This document shows positions 1-9,980 of a stretch of DNA of 64,000 nt, in pieces. The stretch spans positions 2,529,001 through 2,593,000 of the forward strand of contig NZ_CP007033.1 of assembly GCF_000512895.1 (NCBI RefSeq), given 5' to 3'. This DNA comes from Dehalobacter restrictus DSM 9455 (GTDB lineage Bacteria > Bacillota > Desulfitobacteriia > Desulfitobacteriales > Syntrophobotulaceae). The translations under genes were made by a program, and so were the position numbers. The notes under the pieces are model-generated. The model was given only the letters and a program-made list of their open reading frames with translations, searched no databases and was not told the DNA's origin. Each line of letters starts with the position of its first letter. The stretch's first letter is position 1.

Positions 1-151
1 TGGAATTTTTCATACCATATTTCGTATTGCTATGGCATCGTTTTATTATATCATTTTTTTGCATCAAATTAATGAATATTTCCTATTTTTCAATATTTTT
101 TTATATTTGTGGTCATCTTTCGACAGTGGTACTGTTAGGCTAAAGATCGGG

Positions 152-835
152 CTAGATGATCCCCTGTTCTTTCAGGCTGACATACTTTTTATCCCCAATG
201 ATGATATGATCCAATACCTCAATCCCTAATATTTTTCCGCCTTCCACAAGCCTTTTGGTAATATCAAGGTCTTCCCTGCTGGGCGAAGGATCGCCGCTCG
301 GATGATTATGCAGCAAAATAATAGTATTCGTGTTACGCCGAATGGCATCCTTAAAACACTCCCTGGGATGCACAATGGATGAATTGAGAGACCCGACCGA
401 TACAGGACTTATACCCAGTACATTGTTTCGAGTGCTTAAGTGTATGATCCTGAAGTGTTCCCGGTCGAGCTTCCGCATCTCCTCCATGACCAGATCAGCC
501 GCGTCTGATGGCGTGTTGATCACCGGGCGTGACATAGGATCAGTGCAGACACTCCGTTTGCCGATTTCCAAGGCTGCCTTGACTTGAGCCGCTTTGGCCG
601 GTCCTATGCCGTGAACCTGTTTTAATTCATCAACGGATAATCTGGCCAGGCCAGTCAGTCCGCCCGTTTCCGTCAAGATTCGTTCGGATAGTTCCAGGAC
701 ATTTTCCCCTCTTGAACCGGTCCTCAGCAGTATCGCCAGTATTTCTTTGGTGGACAGGTTTTCCGGACCATGCTGATGAAGACGTTCCCTTGGTTTTAAA
801 TCTTCAGGCAAGTCCTTTAGCCGGCGGTAATTCAT
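152..835 (-). CDS. radC: RadC family JAB/JAMM domain protein
   Basis: RadC-family protein of about 227 residues. The N-terminal part has a helix-hairpin-helix stretch (VHGIGPAKAAQVKAALEIG) and the C-terminal part carries the JAMM metal-binding motif HNHPSGDPSPS..D. The family was once linked to DNA repair; its biochemical role is unsettled. The upstream in-frame ATG at 856 has no Shine-Dalgarno, while the ATG at 835 follows GAGGG at good spacing, so I start there. It lies about 30 bases downstream of maf on the same strand, a common Firmicutes arrangement (maf-radC, often followed by mreBCD, which is not in view here). Confidence 0.93.
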   Translation of the reverse strand: MNYRRLKDLPEDLKPRERLHQHGPENLSTKEILAILLRTGSRGENVLELSERILTETGGLTGLARLSVDELKQVHGIGPAKAAQVKAALEIGKRSVCTDPMSRPVINTPSDAADLVMEEMRKLDREHFRIIHLSTRNNVLGISPVSVGSLNSSIVHPRECFKDAIRRNTNTIILLHNHPSGDPSPSREDLDITKRLVEGGKILGIEVLDHIIIGDKKYVSLKEQGII

Positions 836-864
836 CCCTTTTCCCTCATGCTTCAAGGTATCTT

Positions 865-1470
865 TTATTTTTTAGGGGAAATCCCCTTATCCCCAAGCTT
901 TCGCACCAGAAGCTCCATCGGCAGTCCGACCACATTCGACCAGGAACCGCTAACTGCTGTCACAAACCCGGCAGCTCCGCCCTGAATCCCGTAAGCGGCT
1001 GCTTTATCCATCGGTTCCCCTGTCGTAATATAATCCTTGATTTCCTGAACCTTCAGCTCCCGAAAAGACACAGTTGTAATCTCAACAGCAGTCTCCACGC
1101 TGATCTGCTGACGAACCTTGTCCATTGCGGCTAACGCAATCGCGGTCATTACCCGGTGGGTTTTTCCGCTTAAGTTAAGAAGCATTCGTTCCGCTTCCTC
1201 CTCGTCAGCAGGCTTTCCGAGCACAATATGGTCCAGCACCACAATGGTATCGGCGCCTAAAACCAAATCATCAGCCGAACCACTTAAATCAAGCCACGCT
1301 TCAAATCCGGAAAGCGCCTTGCGTCTGGCAAGATCCTGTACGCCTGTCTCAGGCCAAACATCTGGCGGAAGATATTCGTCGACCGGAGCGCTGACAAGTC
1401 TGAAGTCATATCCCCATTCCTCCAGAAGCTCACGCCTTCGCGGCGAAGCCGAAGCCAAAATCAACATCAT
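865..1470 (-). CDS. maf: Maf-family nucleoside triphosphate pyrophosphatase
   Basis: Maf protein, 201 residues, normal length for the family. The N-terminal signature SASPRRREL lies right after the start and the GADTIVV motif with the catalytic Asp is near residue 70. Maf proteins hydrolyse non-canonical or modified nucleoside triphosphates (dTTP/UTP type) in the cytoplasm and are linked to arrest of septation in Bacillus. Two consecutive ATGs (1470 and 1467) could serve as start. It precedes radC with a short gap, so the two are probably co-transcribed. Confidence 0.94.
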   Translation of the reverse strand: MMLILASASPRRRELLEEWGYDFRLVSAPVDEYLPPDVWPETGVQDLARRKALSGFEAWLDLSGSADDLVLGADTIVVLDHIVLGKPADEEEAERMLLNLSGKTHRVMTAIALAAMDKVRQQISVETAVEITTVSFRELKVQEIKDYITTGEPMDKAAAYGIQGGAAGFVTAVSGSWSNVVGLPMELLVRKLGDKGISPKK

Positions 1471-1530
1471 TCTGTCACATCCTAAGCATCTTACTATTCT
1501 TCAAATCATCAACGTAAGCTACGATAAACA

Positions 1531-1553
1531 AGCCGGGTTATCGTCCCCCGGCT
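1531..1553 (-). terminator. Possible terminator of cimA
   Basis: A 7-bp perfect inverted repeat AGCCGGG/CCCGGCT with a 9-base loop lies between the cimA stop and maf. Read on the minus strand it is followed by TGTTTAT, a weak U-rich tail, so termination efficiency is uncertain. Confidence 0.4.
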
Positions 1554-1639
1554 GTTAAGTCTTCTATCAGTCTAGCACTATTCCCTTTTTTTGACAAGTC
1601 CAGCGTGTATTGACACTTTTACGACAAAAATGGAAAAGT

Positions 1640-3241
1640 CTATGCCTTGCCCTGAGAGCTCAAGATAACCAGATAGAGCGCATCAAGCAATGCTTTGGCG
1701 CTGGCCTTAATAATATTGCTGGATACCCCGATCGTTCCCCAGGTATTGACGCCATGCTTTGTTTCAACCACAACCCGGACAACTGAACCTGTGCCCCGGG
1801 AACCGTCAAGAACCCTAACTTTATAGTCTGTCAGCTCACTCTCTTCAATAGCCGGGAAAAAGGCACCCAAAGTGCTTCTGAGAGCTTGGTCAAGCGCATG
1901 AACCGGCCCGTCTCCCTCGGCTGCAATATGAACCTGCTTGTCTCCGACCTGCACTTTCACAACCGCGACAGAGTCAAGCTCACCGCGCAGCGGATCACTC
2001 CAAACGTGATAATCTTCGAGTGTAAACGGCTGTTCGTATTTGCCGAGGATCTCCAATAATAGCAGATCCAGGCTTCCCTCTGCCGTCTCATACTGGAATC
2101 CCTCGTTTTCGGCATTCTTAATTCTTTCCATCGCCAGTTCCACGAGCGGATCATCTTTTTCAATCTCAGGTTTGAACCGGCGCATTTTCAAGCACAAATT
2201 TGCTTTTCCGGATTGATCGGAGATCAGAACCCGGCGTTCATTCCCGACCGAAGCAGGGTCAATGTGCTCAAAGGTTCTGTTATTCTTCATGACCGCATCG
2301 ACATGCATACCCGCTTTATGGGCAAAAGCGCTTCTGCCCACAAACGGCTGTTTCTCATCAAACGGATAATTGGCGAGTTCCGCCACATACCTGCTTAAAT
2401 AAGAAATATTGTGCAGAACCTCAGGTTCAAGCAGTTGATAACCTAATTTCAGCTGCAGCCAGGGTATCAGTGTGCTTAAATTCGCATTGCCGCAGCGTTC
2501 CCCAAAACCGTTCCAGGTTCCCTGGATCTGATCCACTCCTGCCTCAACAGCCGCCAGCGTATTTACGACAGCCAGCCCTCCATCATTGTGAGTATGAATA
2601 CCAAGTATGGCAGGGGAAAGCTCCTGCCTGACGATCTGCACCCCGTTCGTGATCTCCCTGGTATAGGTACCGCCATTCGTGTCGCAGAGAACAAGTCCTT
2701 TCGCTCCACCAAGCATGGCGGCTTCCAGACAGCTTAACGCAAACGCAGGGTCGTCCTGCCAACCGTCAAAATAGTGTTCTGCATCAAAGAAGACTTCCTT
2801 ACCGGCTTTCACAAGATATTCAACAGATTCTCTGATGATTCTTAAGTTTTCCTGTGGGCTTGTTCTTAAGACCGTTTCAACATGAAGTTTCCATGTCTTC
2901 CCAAAAATCGTCAAGGTATTCGCTCCTGAAGCAATCAGTCCGTTCAATGAATCACTTTTTTCCGGAGATTCGCCGACTCTGCAGGTACTGCCGAATGCAA
3001 CGACCCTCGTCCGCAAACGCCAGTCCTGATTTTCGGCAGAATCCGCCCAGGAGGACATCGTACGGTAAAACTCATCATCTTTGGGATTCGCACCCGGCCA
3101 GCCGGCTTCCACATAGTCGATGCCGGCTTCAATCATTTTCTGCATATAGAAAAGCTTATCTTTGGCTGAGAAGTGGACGCCTTCTCCCTGAGCTCCGTCC
3201 CTCAGCGTCGTGTCGTAAATTGAAATACGCTTGTCTGCCAT
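1640..3241 (-). CDS. cimA: (R)-citramalate synthase
   Basis: About 533 residues, the length of CimA-type proteins rather than shorter homocitrate synthases. The N-terminal TIM-barrel HMGL-like domain starts with YDTTLRDGAQGEGV, and the HTHNDGG metal-binding motif follows near residue 220. The C-terminal ~130 residues are the LeuA-type dimerisation/allosteric domain. CimA condenses pyruvate and acetyl-CoA to citramalate, the threonine-independent entry to isoleucine. I start at ATG 3241, which has GGGAGGG just upstream; the upstream ATG at 3271 lacks a ribosome site. It stands alone between rex and maf with its own probable promoter region. Isopropylmalate synthase is the main alternative, but the N-terminal signature and length favour citramalate synthase. 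Confidence 0.9.
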   Translation of the reverse strand: MADKRISIYDTTLRDGAQGEGVHFSAKDKLFYMQKMIEAGIDYVEAGWPGANPKDDEFYRTMSSWADSAENQDWRLRTRVVAFGSTCRVGESPEKSDSLNGLIASGANTLTIFGKTWKLHVETVLRTSPQENLRIIRESVEYLVKAGKEVFFDAEHYFDGWQDDPAFALSCLEAAMLGGAKGLVLCDTNGGTYTREITNGVQIVRQELSPAILGIHTHNDGGLAVVNTLAAVEAGVDQIQGTWNGFGERCGNANLSTLIPWLQLKLGYQLLEPEVLHNISYLSRYVAELANYPFDEKQPFVGRSAFAHKAGMHVDAVMKNNRTFEHIDPASVGNERRVLISDQSGKANLCLKMRRFKPEIEKDDPLVELAMERIKNAENEGFQYETAEGSLDLLLLEILGKYEQPFTLEDYHVWSDPLRGELDSVAVVKVQVGDKQVHIAAEGDGPVHALDQALRSTLGAFFPAIEESELTDYKVRVLDGSRGTGSVVRVVVETKHGVNTWGTIGVSSNIIKASAKALLDALYLVILSSQGKA

Positions 3242-3351
3242 TCTCTTCCCTCCCAAAAACTCTCTGTGCATCTAAAGAATTCTTAAAAATGTTTAATAAC
3301 TCATTTTACCTGTAAATACAAAATTAATAAAGCCTTAATCCATTTTAGAAC

Positions 3352-3391
3352 AAAAAAAAGGCATCCAGCGCTAGCGTATCTGGAATACCTT
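3352..3391 (-). terminator. Rho-independent terminator of rex
   Basis: Downstream of the rex stop on the minus strand. A GGTATTCCAG/CTGGATGCC stem with a small bulge is followed by a run of eight T residues. Confidence 0.75.
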
Positions 3392-3421
3392 CCTTCATGT
3401 ACAAATGATCAATTCTAGGTT

Positions 3422-4069
3422 CTAAGCCATTTTTCCGCCCAGATTGAATGTCAGCACTTCAAGGTTTACAGACAAATCCACATTTCTGAGTTCTACAGTG
3501 GGAGGAACATTTAAAACGACAGGTGCAAAATTCAAAATGGCCTGGACTCCGCCTTTAATAAGTTTATCGGCAATTTCCTGGGCTGCAGATGCCGGGACAG
3601 TTATTGCTCCGATCTGGATCTGGTTTTGGGCGACGACTTCTTCCATCGTTTCAATCGGCAATACTTCGATATCGTTAATCTTCATCCCAGTTTTTTGGGG
3701 ATCGTTGTCAAAAATATTGATGATTGAAAATCCGCGTTCTTTAAAACCCTTATACGTACTCAGGGCCAGTCCGAGGTTGCCCAGTCCTACGAGGCAGACG
3801 CTCCACTCATTGCTGAGACCCATGATCCGAAGAATATTTTTATGCAAGTCTTTGACATTGTAACCTACTCCGCGAATCCCAAACTCCCCAAAATAAGCAA
3901 GGTCTTTACGAACCTGAGCAGGACTTACGCCTACTCCTTCAGCAATATCACCTGAAGAAATCGTTATGATTCCTTTGCGGTCTATCTCTGTCAAATAACG
4001 AGAATATACGGAAAGCCGTATAATCGTTGCTTCAGGAATTTTCAAGGTTTTCAAATCCAAATCCCCCAT
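3422..4069 (-). CDS. rex: Redox-sensing transcriptional repressor Rex
   Basis: Rex, 215 residues, full length. The N-terminal winged helix ([14 protein letters not shown] through [17 protein letters not shown]) matches the Rex DNA-binding domain. The Rossmann NAD(H)-binding domain begins at [11 protein letters not shown] near residue 93, and the C-terminal domain-swap helix is present. Rex senses the NADH/NAD+ ratio and represses fermentative and respiratory genes in anaerobes. It is monocistronic here, with a strong terminator. I did not find a clear TTGTGAA-type Rex operator elsewhere in the window, so its targets are likely outside. Confidence 0.95.
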   Translation of the reverse strand: MGDLDLKTLKIPEATIIRLSVYSRYLTEIDRKGIITISSGDIAEGVGVSPAQVRKDLAYFGEFGIRGVGYNVKDLHKNILRIMGLSNEWSVCLVGLGNLGLALSTYKGFKERGFSIINIFDNDPQKTGMKINDIEVLPIETMEEVVAQNQIQIGAITVPASAAQEIADKLIKGGVQAILNFAPVVLNVPPTVELRNVDLSVNLEVLTFNLGGKMA

Positions 4070-4184
4070 TTCGTCTACTTCAAAGATAAGTTAATTATAT
4101 CACTACCTAAAGAAAATGCAATTAAACCGAAGGAAATACAAGATATCACTGTTTAATTATGTTTTTTGACCCTACCCAAAATAA

Positions 4185-4892
4185 TCAGGGATTTTGTTCA
4201 AAATACTTGTAAGTAACCCATTTATACTCAGCAAAGACTTGAAGAAGCTGCTGATTATACTTATATTGAAAATCCCCCTGACCATCCAGGGAGGCATTAA
4301 GGGCGCTCAAATTATCCTGCAAATGCCTGAAATCTTCCGGATAATCGCTGTCTTTAATATCCTGAATTCTCTCTGTGGCATCGGTTTGATCAATGCCTTG
4401 TCCAAGACCTGCACATAATGAATTCGCCAGCTCGAGGATTTCCAGAACCGTTTCCGTTTCGCTGCCGCTGACCTTATAGTGCAAAGCAGGATACGTCACT
4501 TCCCTGACCCATGAATCAATACCGTTTTCCAATAAGCCCTGGTAACAAAAAAGCGCCTCTTCATTGGAGCCAAAGGCACCCACCGCAACCTGATAAGGCT
4601 CCTTACTGATGATCACGGCCTGCCAGCCCTTGTTATGCAAATTCTGCAGCAATACTTCGGCATTTTCTTTATCCTTATAAACACCGATTTGACAGGTCCA
4701 AATTTTGATTTCCGTCAAATTGAGAATCTCGCTGTTTGTTTCTGGCAGGTTTTCTGAGGTAACGACGGTCTGTGAGGAAACCAGCCCGACAAACATTTTT
4801 CCAGTATACCATACAAACCAGCCGACAGCGGATAATCCTAGTATTACCATTATAATTGAAATCAAAACACCTGATCTAAATTTTTTTCCCAT
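4185..4892 (-). CDS. SPOR-domain membrane protein
   Basis: A 235-residue protein with a short basic cytoplasmic N-terminus, one transmembrane helix (about residues 10-34), and a SPOR-like domain (about 60-130, beginning IWTCQIGVYKDKENAEVLLQ). SPOR domains bind denuded peptidoglycan at division septa or in spore-wall remodelling. The C-terminal ~100 residues are helical and not recognised. Single-pass topology suggests the SPOR domain faces the cell wall. It is transcribed divergently from the REC-GGDEF gene. The specific role (division or sporulation) cannot be told from sequence. Confidence 0.8.
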   Translation of the reverse strand: MGKKFRSGVLISIIMVILGLSAVGWFVWYTGKMFVGLVSSQTVVTSENLPETNSEILNLTEIKIWTCQIGVYKDKENAEVLLQNLHNKGWQAVIISKEPYQVAVGAFGSNEEALFCYQGLLENGIDSWVREVTYPALHYKVSGSETETVLEILELANSLCAGLGQGIDQTDATERIQDIKDSDYPEDFRHLQDNLSALNASLDGQGDFQYKYNQQLLQVFAEYKWVTYKYFEQNP

Positions 4893-5013
4893 CAGGCAAC
4901 TCCTTCAAATCATTCTATTTCGATCATATGAAGGAGCGGCAATAATTAGTACATGGTAATATGATCAGCGCTTAAATATTTTGCAAAAAAAAATAAATTT
5001 TAGTTCCATAATA

Positions 5014-5022
5014 TGTTATAAT
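5014..5022 (+). promoter_or_regulatory. Possible extended -10 promoter of the REC-GGDEF gene
   Basis: The string TGTTATAAT, an extended -10 element, ends 45 bases before the ATG at 5068. No convincing -35 hexamer is seen at the usual distance. Confidence 0.45.
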
Positions 5023-5067
5023 ATTTCCTGGAAAAATAAGTATCCCAATAAGGAAGGATATACCGGT

Positions 5068-5967
5068 ATGGAAGAATATTTGATTCTTGCAGTGGATGAT
5101 CAGGACTTTAATCTTATTTTTCTTAAAAAAACTTTAGCCGAATATCAGTTTCTTTCTGCCAGAAACGGCAGACAAGCCCTGGAATTGCTAAGAAAGTACT
5201 CTCCTGACCTGATCCTGCTGGATATCGTGATGCCGGAAATGGATGGTTATGAAGTTCTCAGACAGCTAAAATACGATGAACGGACCAGGAACATCCCCGT
5301 TATTTTCCTGACAAGCCTTGACTCCATTGAAGATGAAGAAAAAGGGTTTAATTTGGGTGCTGTAGATTATATCACCAAACCTTTTAAGCCAACAATCATT
5401 CAGGCCCGGGTCAAGAACACTTTACGGTTCATCCATCAGCAAAAACTCTTGGAAAGAATGTCTCACCTGGACGGTCTTACTGAGATCCCAAACCGGCGAT
5501 TTTTTGAAGAAAAACTTGCTGCCGAATTTGGCTTTGCAGCCACCAACAAGCGTCCGCTTTCGCTGATCATGATTGATGTTGATTTCTTTAAGAAATTCAA
5601 CGACCAGCATGGGCACTCCAAAGGCGATGAAGCGCTTGTTAAAGTTGCCCAGATCATCCGCTCATGCTTGAATGAACCTCACGAATTTCTGGCCAGGTAT
5701 GGCGGAGAGGAATTTGTCGTGATTCTTCCGGATACGGATGCGGCTGCCGGAAGTGAAATTGCCGAAAAAATACGTTACCATGTCAGTATATCCCAACTGT
5801 TCAACAATCCCGCCGGCAGCCACGCTGCTCTGACCGTCAGTGTGGGCGGATACAGTATGATACCGGCCAATTACGAATACTGTCACAGCATATTGGAAAA
5901 AGCCGATGCCTGCTTGTACCAAGCCAAAAAACACGGCAGAAATTGCGTGAAGTGGGATTATTCCTGA
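5068..5967 (+). CDS. Response regulator diguanylate cyclase (REC-GGDEF)
   Basis: About 299 residues. The N-terminal receiver domain has the acidic pair in AVDDQD, the phospho-acceptor Asp in LLDIVMPEMDG and the Lys of TKPF. The C-terminal GGDEF domain has an intact active site RYGGEEF, so it should make cyclic di-GMP from two GTP. The usual inhibitory RxxD I-site before GGEEF is absent (HEF-type residues there), so product feedback may be weak. Start chosen at ATG 5068 with AAGGAAGG upstream, not the longer frame from 4981. Its 3' end overlaps the convergent folC stop by 10 bases. No histidine kinase is adjacent. Confidence 0.92.
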   Translation: MEEYLILAVDDQDFNLIFLKKTLAEYQFLSARNGRQALELLRKYSPDLILLDIVMPEMDGYEVLRQLKYDERTRNIPVIFLTSLDSIEDEEKGFNLGAVDYITKPFKPTIIQARVKNTLRFIHQQKLLERMSHLDGLTEIPNRRFFEEKLAAEFGFAATNKRPLSLIMIDVDFFKKFNDQHGHSKGDEALVKVAQIIRSCLNEPHEFLARYGGEEFVVILPDTDAAAGSEIAEKIRYHVSISQLFNNPAGSHAALTVSVGGYSMIPANYEYCHSILEKADACLYQAKKHGRNCVKWDYS

Positions 5968-7283
5968 TGCGTATAATGATCCAGTAAAAATTTTCTTACC
6001 CCGGAGATCATGTACAAGGAGCCGGTGACACAAAGCAAATCACCCGGCTTCATTCTTTCAAGCCCTTTTCTTACTGCTCCCGCAGGATCTTCAACCGTCG
6101 ATACGTTTTCCTGCACTAGATACTTCTCCGCGATTCTGGCCACATACTCCCAGTCACCAGCCCTTGGGGAATCCGGCTTGGTCACGATGATTTCATCGGC
6201 CAGCGGTGCGATAATCTCAACGGCTTTTTCTATTTCTTTGTCCCTGAGCATGCCAAGACAAAGCAACAGCCTGTTTCTTTTCAAAGGTCCGTCGGCGTAC
6301 TGCTGCAGCGCCTTAGCCAGAGACATCATCCCATCGGCATTATGTGCCCCGTCCAGAAGAACTCTCGGATTCCGCAGCAAAAGTTCCAACCTGCCCGGCC
6401 AGCGGACTGCTTTGAGACCTTCCCTGACGGCACTTTCAGATATATTCAGCGAATACGTTCCAACCAATACTTCACAGACAGCTAGTGCAGCCGCTGCATT
6501 GGTAAACTGGTGTTCCCCAAGAAGCGCGAGCTCCAGATCCGGATAAGACCAGTACAAGCCTTCATAGCCAAAACGCTGCGAACCATCACCCGGGTGCCGC
6601 CAATGTACATCGCGGCCTACCTCAATCATCCTGGATCCTTTTTGGGCAGCTCGTTCCTCGATAACCTTCAAAACTTCCGGCTTGTCCGAGGAAGTGACCA
6701 CTGGAACGCCATCCTTAATAATACCGGCCTTTACCCCAGTAATTGCTTGAAGCGTATCTCCAAGATAATCCATGTGATCCATGCCAATACTGGTCAGCAC
6801 AGATATTAAAGGGGTAACGACGTTGGTGGAATCAATTTCACCGCCGAGACCAACCTCCAGAAGGACCAGATCGGGTTGTTTTTCGGCAAAATAACACAGG
6901 GCCAGCGCCGTACAGACTTCAAATTCGGTCGGATGTTCAATCCCGAGACGCTCCATTTCCTCCAGATGGGGTTTTAGCTTATTGATCCCTGAAACCACAG
7001 CTTCCGGTGAGATCATCTCTCCGTTTATCGTGATTCTTTCCCGGAAATCATGAAGGTGGGGGGATGTAAACATTCCCGCGCAATAACCGGCCTGCTTCAT
7101 AATTGACTGAAGCATTGCCGTCGTCGATCCTTTCCCGTTGGTGCCGCCGATATGAATCACTTTCAATTTCTTTTCCGGGTGATCCAGACGATCCAGCAAA
7201 GCCTTGATCCGTTCCAGTCCGAGGTTAATGCCGAACTTCGTTAGGTTCTTAATATATTCCAGTGTCTCTTCGTATTCCGTCAT
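5958..7283 (-). CDS. folC: Folylpolyglutamate synthase / dihydrofolate synthase
   Basis: About 441 residues, Mur-ligase superfamily. The P-loop HIGGTNGKGSTTAML lies near residue 47, the FTSPHL motif near 78, and the C-terminal Glu-ligase domain includes LLDGAHNADGM. It adds glutamate to dihydropteroate and/or folates in the cytoplasm. ATG 7283 is a better start than the upstream TTG because AAAGGA sits at proper spacing. It follows valS by about 20 bases, the common valS-folC pair of Firmicutes. Confidence 0.95.
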   Translation of the reverse strand: MTEYEETLEYIKNLTKFGINLGLERIKALLDRLDHPEKKLKVIHIGGTNGKGSTTAMLQSIMKQAGYCAGMFTSPHLHDFRERITINGEMISPEAVVSGINKLKPHLEEMERLGIEHPTEFEVCTALALCYFAEKQPDLVLLEVGLGGEIDSTNVVTPLISVLTSIGMDHMDYLGDTLQAITGVKAGIIKDGVPVVTSSDKPEVLKVIEERAAQKGSRMIEVGRDVHWRHPGDGSQRFGYEGLYWSYPDLELALLGEHQFTNAAAALAVCEVLVGTYSLNISESAVREGLKAVRWPGRLELLLRNPRVLLDGAHNADGMMSLAKALQQYADGPLKRNRLLLCLGMLRDKEIEKAVEIIAPLADEIIVTKPDSPRAGDWEYVARIAEKYLVQENVSTVEDPAGAVRKGLERMKPGDLLCVTGSLYMISGVRKFLLDHYTHQE

Positions 7284-7304
7284 TATCCTCAATCCTTTAC
7301 AGAT

Positions 7305-9980
7305 TTATTCAAGCTCTTCGCTTAGATCGGATAATCTCAGTTTCAGAGAACGCATCCTGGCCATGATATCATCCAGTTTCTCTTTTTCCTTTTGAACGAC
7401 CACTTCCGGCGCTTTCGAGGTAAACCCTGGGTTGCCGAGCTTGTCTTCCAGCCTTTTCTGTTCCTTGATCATATTTTCGATTTCCTTGCGGACCTTGGCC
7501 ACTTCTTTGTCCAAATCAAGCAGCCCTTTCAGTGGTATATAAACGGTAACACCAGTAAGAACCGTACTGGCGGACTGCGGCGGCTTATTCTCCATCTGCT
7601 GTAAAATTGTGATGTTTTCCGCAACTGCAAGCTGCCGGATATCCGCAAGACCGCTTTGTAGAACCGAGAGCATATCTTTTTCGGGAGCTACGAGCAGGAT
7701 ATCTGCCCTGCGGCCCGGAGCGACACCCATCTCCGCCCGGATATTGCGCACTGCCCGGATAATATCCATCAGAACATTCATATCTTTTTCAACCTGCTCG
7801 TTGCGATATCCTTCAACCTGCGGCCAGGAGCTGAGCATAATCGTCTTTCCTTTGATGGGCAGATGCTGCCATATCTCCTCAGTTAAGAACGGCATAAACG
7901 GGTGAATCAGTCTCATTGTACCTTCCAGCACTTCAAAGAGAATGCGCTGGGCGGTCTGGCGTTCAGACTGGTTTTCTTTCATATAAAGTCGTTTTTTAGT
8001 CAGCTCGATGTACCAGTCACAATATTCATTCCAGATAAATTCATAGAGCAGTCTGCCGGCTTCCCCAAGGTCAAAACGCTCTAAAGCAGCCGTGACATTC
8101 TGAACCGTATCTTCATAGCGTGACAGGATCCATTTGTCTGCCAGGGTAAGCTCAGCAACGTACGGTCCGGCAGGCTGTTCCTTAGCTTCCGATTGATAGT
8201 CCTCCAGATTCATCAGCACAAAGCGGGAGGCATTCCAGATTTTATTCAAAAAGTTTCTGGTGGACTCTAATTTTTCAAAATGGAATCTCAGATCATTACC
8301 CGGGGTGTTGCCGGTGATCAGCATAAACCTCAGGGTGTCCGCGCCATATTGATTAATGACTTCGATCGGGTCGACACCGTTGCCAAGTGATTTACTCATC
8401 TTGCGCCCCTGCGGGTCAAGAATCAACCCGTGAATCATCACCTTGTGAAACGGAACATCTTCCCGGAATTCCAGTCCCATAAAAATCATCCGGGCTACCC
8501 AGAAGAAAATAATATCCCTGCCGGTAACCAGAACACTCGTCGGATAAAACTGTTTCAGTTCAGCGGTATTTTCGGGCCATCCCATGGTTGAGAATGGCCA
8601 GAGTGCTGAAGAAAACCACGTATCCAGAACATCGGGATCCTGCTGCAGGTGATGGCTTCCGCATTTCGGACATGCCGTCGGATCCTCTTTCACGCAAACT
8701 TCAGCTCCGCAATCCTGACAATACCAAACCGGAATACGATGACCCCACCAGAGCTGCCGCGATATACACCAATCCCGGATATTTTCCAGCCAGCCTGTAT
8801 AGATCCTGGCAAAACGGTCGGGCACAAACTGTAGATCGCCATCCTGCACGACTTTAATCGCCGGTTCTGCCAAAGGTTGCATCTTCACAAACCACTGCCT
8901 GCTGACCCGGGGTTCAACCACTGTGGAACAGCGGTAACACTCCCCCACTGCATGGGTATGCGGTTCTATCTTAACCAAAAGGCCAAGCTCTTCCAGATCT
9001 TTGACAATTCGGCGGCGTGCTTCGTAACGATCCAGTCCCTGGTATTTGCCGCCATTTTCGTTGATGGTGGCATCGCTGTTCATGATATTAATCTGCTCCA
9101 GATTATGGCGGAGCCCCATCTCAAAGTCATTTGGGTCATGCGCAGGCGTAATTTTGACCGCGCCGGTGCCAAATTCCTTCTCGACATATTCATCGGTAAT
9201 CACCGGAATCTCTCTTTTCACTAAAGGAAGGATCACATTCTTTCCTGCAAGATGCCGGTACCGTTCATCCTCAGGGTGAACGGCAACCGCCACGTCTCCG
9301 AGCATCGTTTCCGGACGGGTCGTCGCCACAACAACGCCTTCCCCGCCATCCGCTGCCGGATAACGGATATGCCACAGGTTTCCTTCCCGTTCATTATGCT
9401 CGACTTCAATATCCGAAATGGTCGTATGGCACTTGGAGCACCAGTTAACAATATAGTTCCCTCTATAAATCAGTCCTTTGTTGTAAAGGTTGACAAAGAC
9501 TTCTCTTACAGCCTTGGAACATCCTTCGTCCATGGTAAACCGTTCCCGTGACCAATCACAGGAAGCACCTAGTTTGCGCAGCTGACGGGTAATTGTACCG
9601 CCATACTGTTCCTTCCAGGCCCAGACTCTTTCCAGGAATTTCTCTCTTCCAAGTTCGTGTCTGTTCGTTCCTTCTTTGGCCAGCTGTTCCTCAACTTTGG
9701 CCTGGGTGGCAATGCCCGCGTGGTCTGTCCCGGGAAGCCATAACGTATTATATCCCTGCATTCTTTTATAACGGGCCAGAATATCCTGCAGCGTGTTATC
9801 CATCGCGTGTCCGAGATGCAAAGACCCGGTTACGTTCGGCGGCGGCATCACAATGCTGAAAGGTTTCTGCTCCGGTTCAACTTTTGGCGTAAAAAATCCG
9901 TTCTGTTCCCAATACTGATACCATTTTTCCTCTACCTGGCCAGGATCATATATTTTGGCCATCTGTTGATCCTCACTCAT
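7305..9980 (-). CDS. valS: Valyl-tRNA synthetase
   Basis: Class I aminoacyl-tRNA synthetase of about 891 residues. It has the HIGH-box region PPPNVTGSLHLGHA, the CP1 editing domain, a zinc-ligand cluster (CQDCGAEVC...CPKCGSHH), the KMSKS box GRKMSKSLGNG, an anticodon-binding domain and the typical C-terminal coiled coil that contacts tRNA-Val. Start at ATG 9980 follows AAAGGAG; the longer frame to 10043 is leader. No classical T-box antiterminator (GGGTGG-type element) was seen in the leader. Confidence 0.97.
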   Translation of the reverse strand: MSEDQQMAKIYDPGQVEEKWYQYWEQNGFFTPKVEPEQKPFSIVMPPPNVTGSLHLGHAMDNTLQDILARYKRMQGYNTLWLPGTDHAGIATQAKVEEQLAKEGTNRHELGREKFLERVWAWKEQYGGTITRQLRKLGASCDWSRERFTMDEGCSKAVREVFVNLYNKGLIYRGNYIVNWCSKCHTTISDIEVEHNEREGNLWHIRYPAADGGEGVVVATTRPETMLGDVAVAVHPEDERYRHLAGKNVILPLVKREIPVITDEYVEKEFGTGAVKITPAHDPNDFEMGLRHNLEQINIMNSDATINENGGKYQGLDRYEARRRIVKDLEELGLLVKIEPHTHAVGECYRCSTVVEPRVSRQWFVKMQPLAEPAIKVVQDGDLQFVPDRFARIYTGWLENIRDWCISRQLWWGHRIPVWYCQDCGAEVCVKEDPTACPKCGSHHLQQDPDVLDTWFSSALWPFSTMGWPENTAELKQFYPTSVLVTGRDIIFFWVARMIFMGLEFREDVPFHKVMIHGLILDPQGRKMSKSLGNGVDPIEVINQYGADTLRFMLITGNTPGNDLRFHFEKLESTRNFLNKIWNASRFVLMNLEDYQSEAKEQPAGPYVAELTLADKWILSRYEDTVQNVTAALERFDLGEAGRLLYEFIWNEYCDWYIELTKKRLYMKENQSERQTAQRILFEVLEGTMRLIHPFMPFLTEEIWQHLPIKGKTIMLSSWPQVEGYRNEQVEKDMNVLMDIIRAVRNIRAEMGVAPGRRADILLVAPEKDMLSVLQSGLADIRQLAVAENITILQQMENKPPQSASTVLTGVTVYIPLKGLLDLDKEVAKVRKEIENMIKEQKRLEDKLGNPGFTSKAPEVVVQKEKEKLDDIMARMRSLKLRLSDLSEELE

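Noticed and set aside
32..229. Plus-strand 65-residue frame at the window start
   Set aside because: AT-rich, no ribosome site, overlaps the end of radC on the other strand.
712..1134. Plus-strand frame over radC and maf
   Set aside because: Shadow of two real genes on the other strand.
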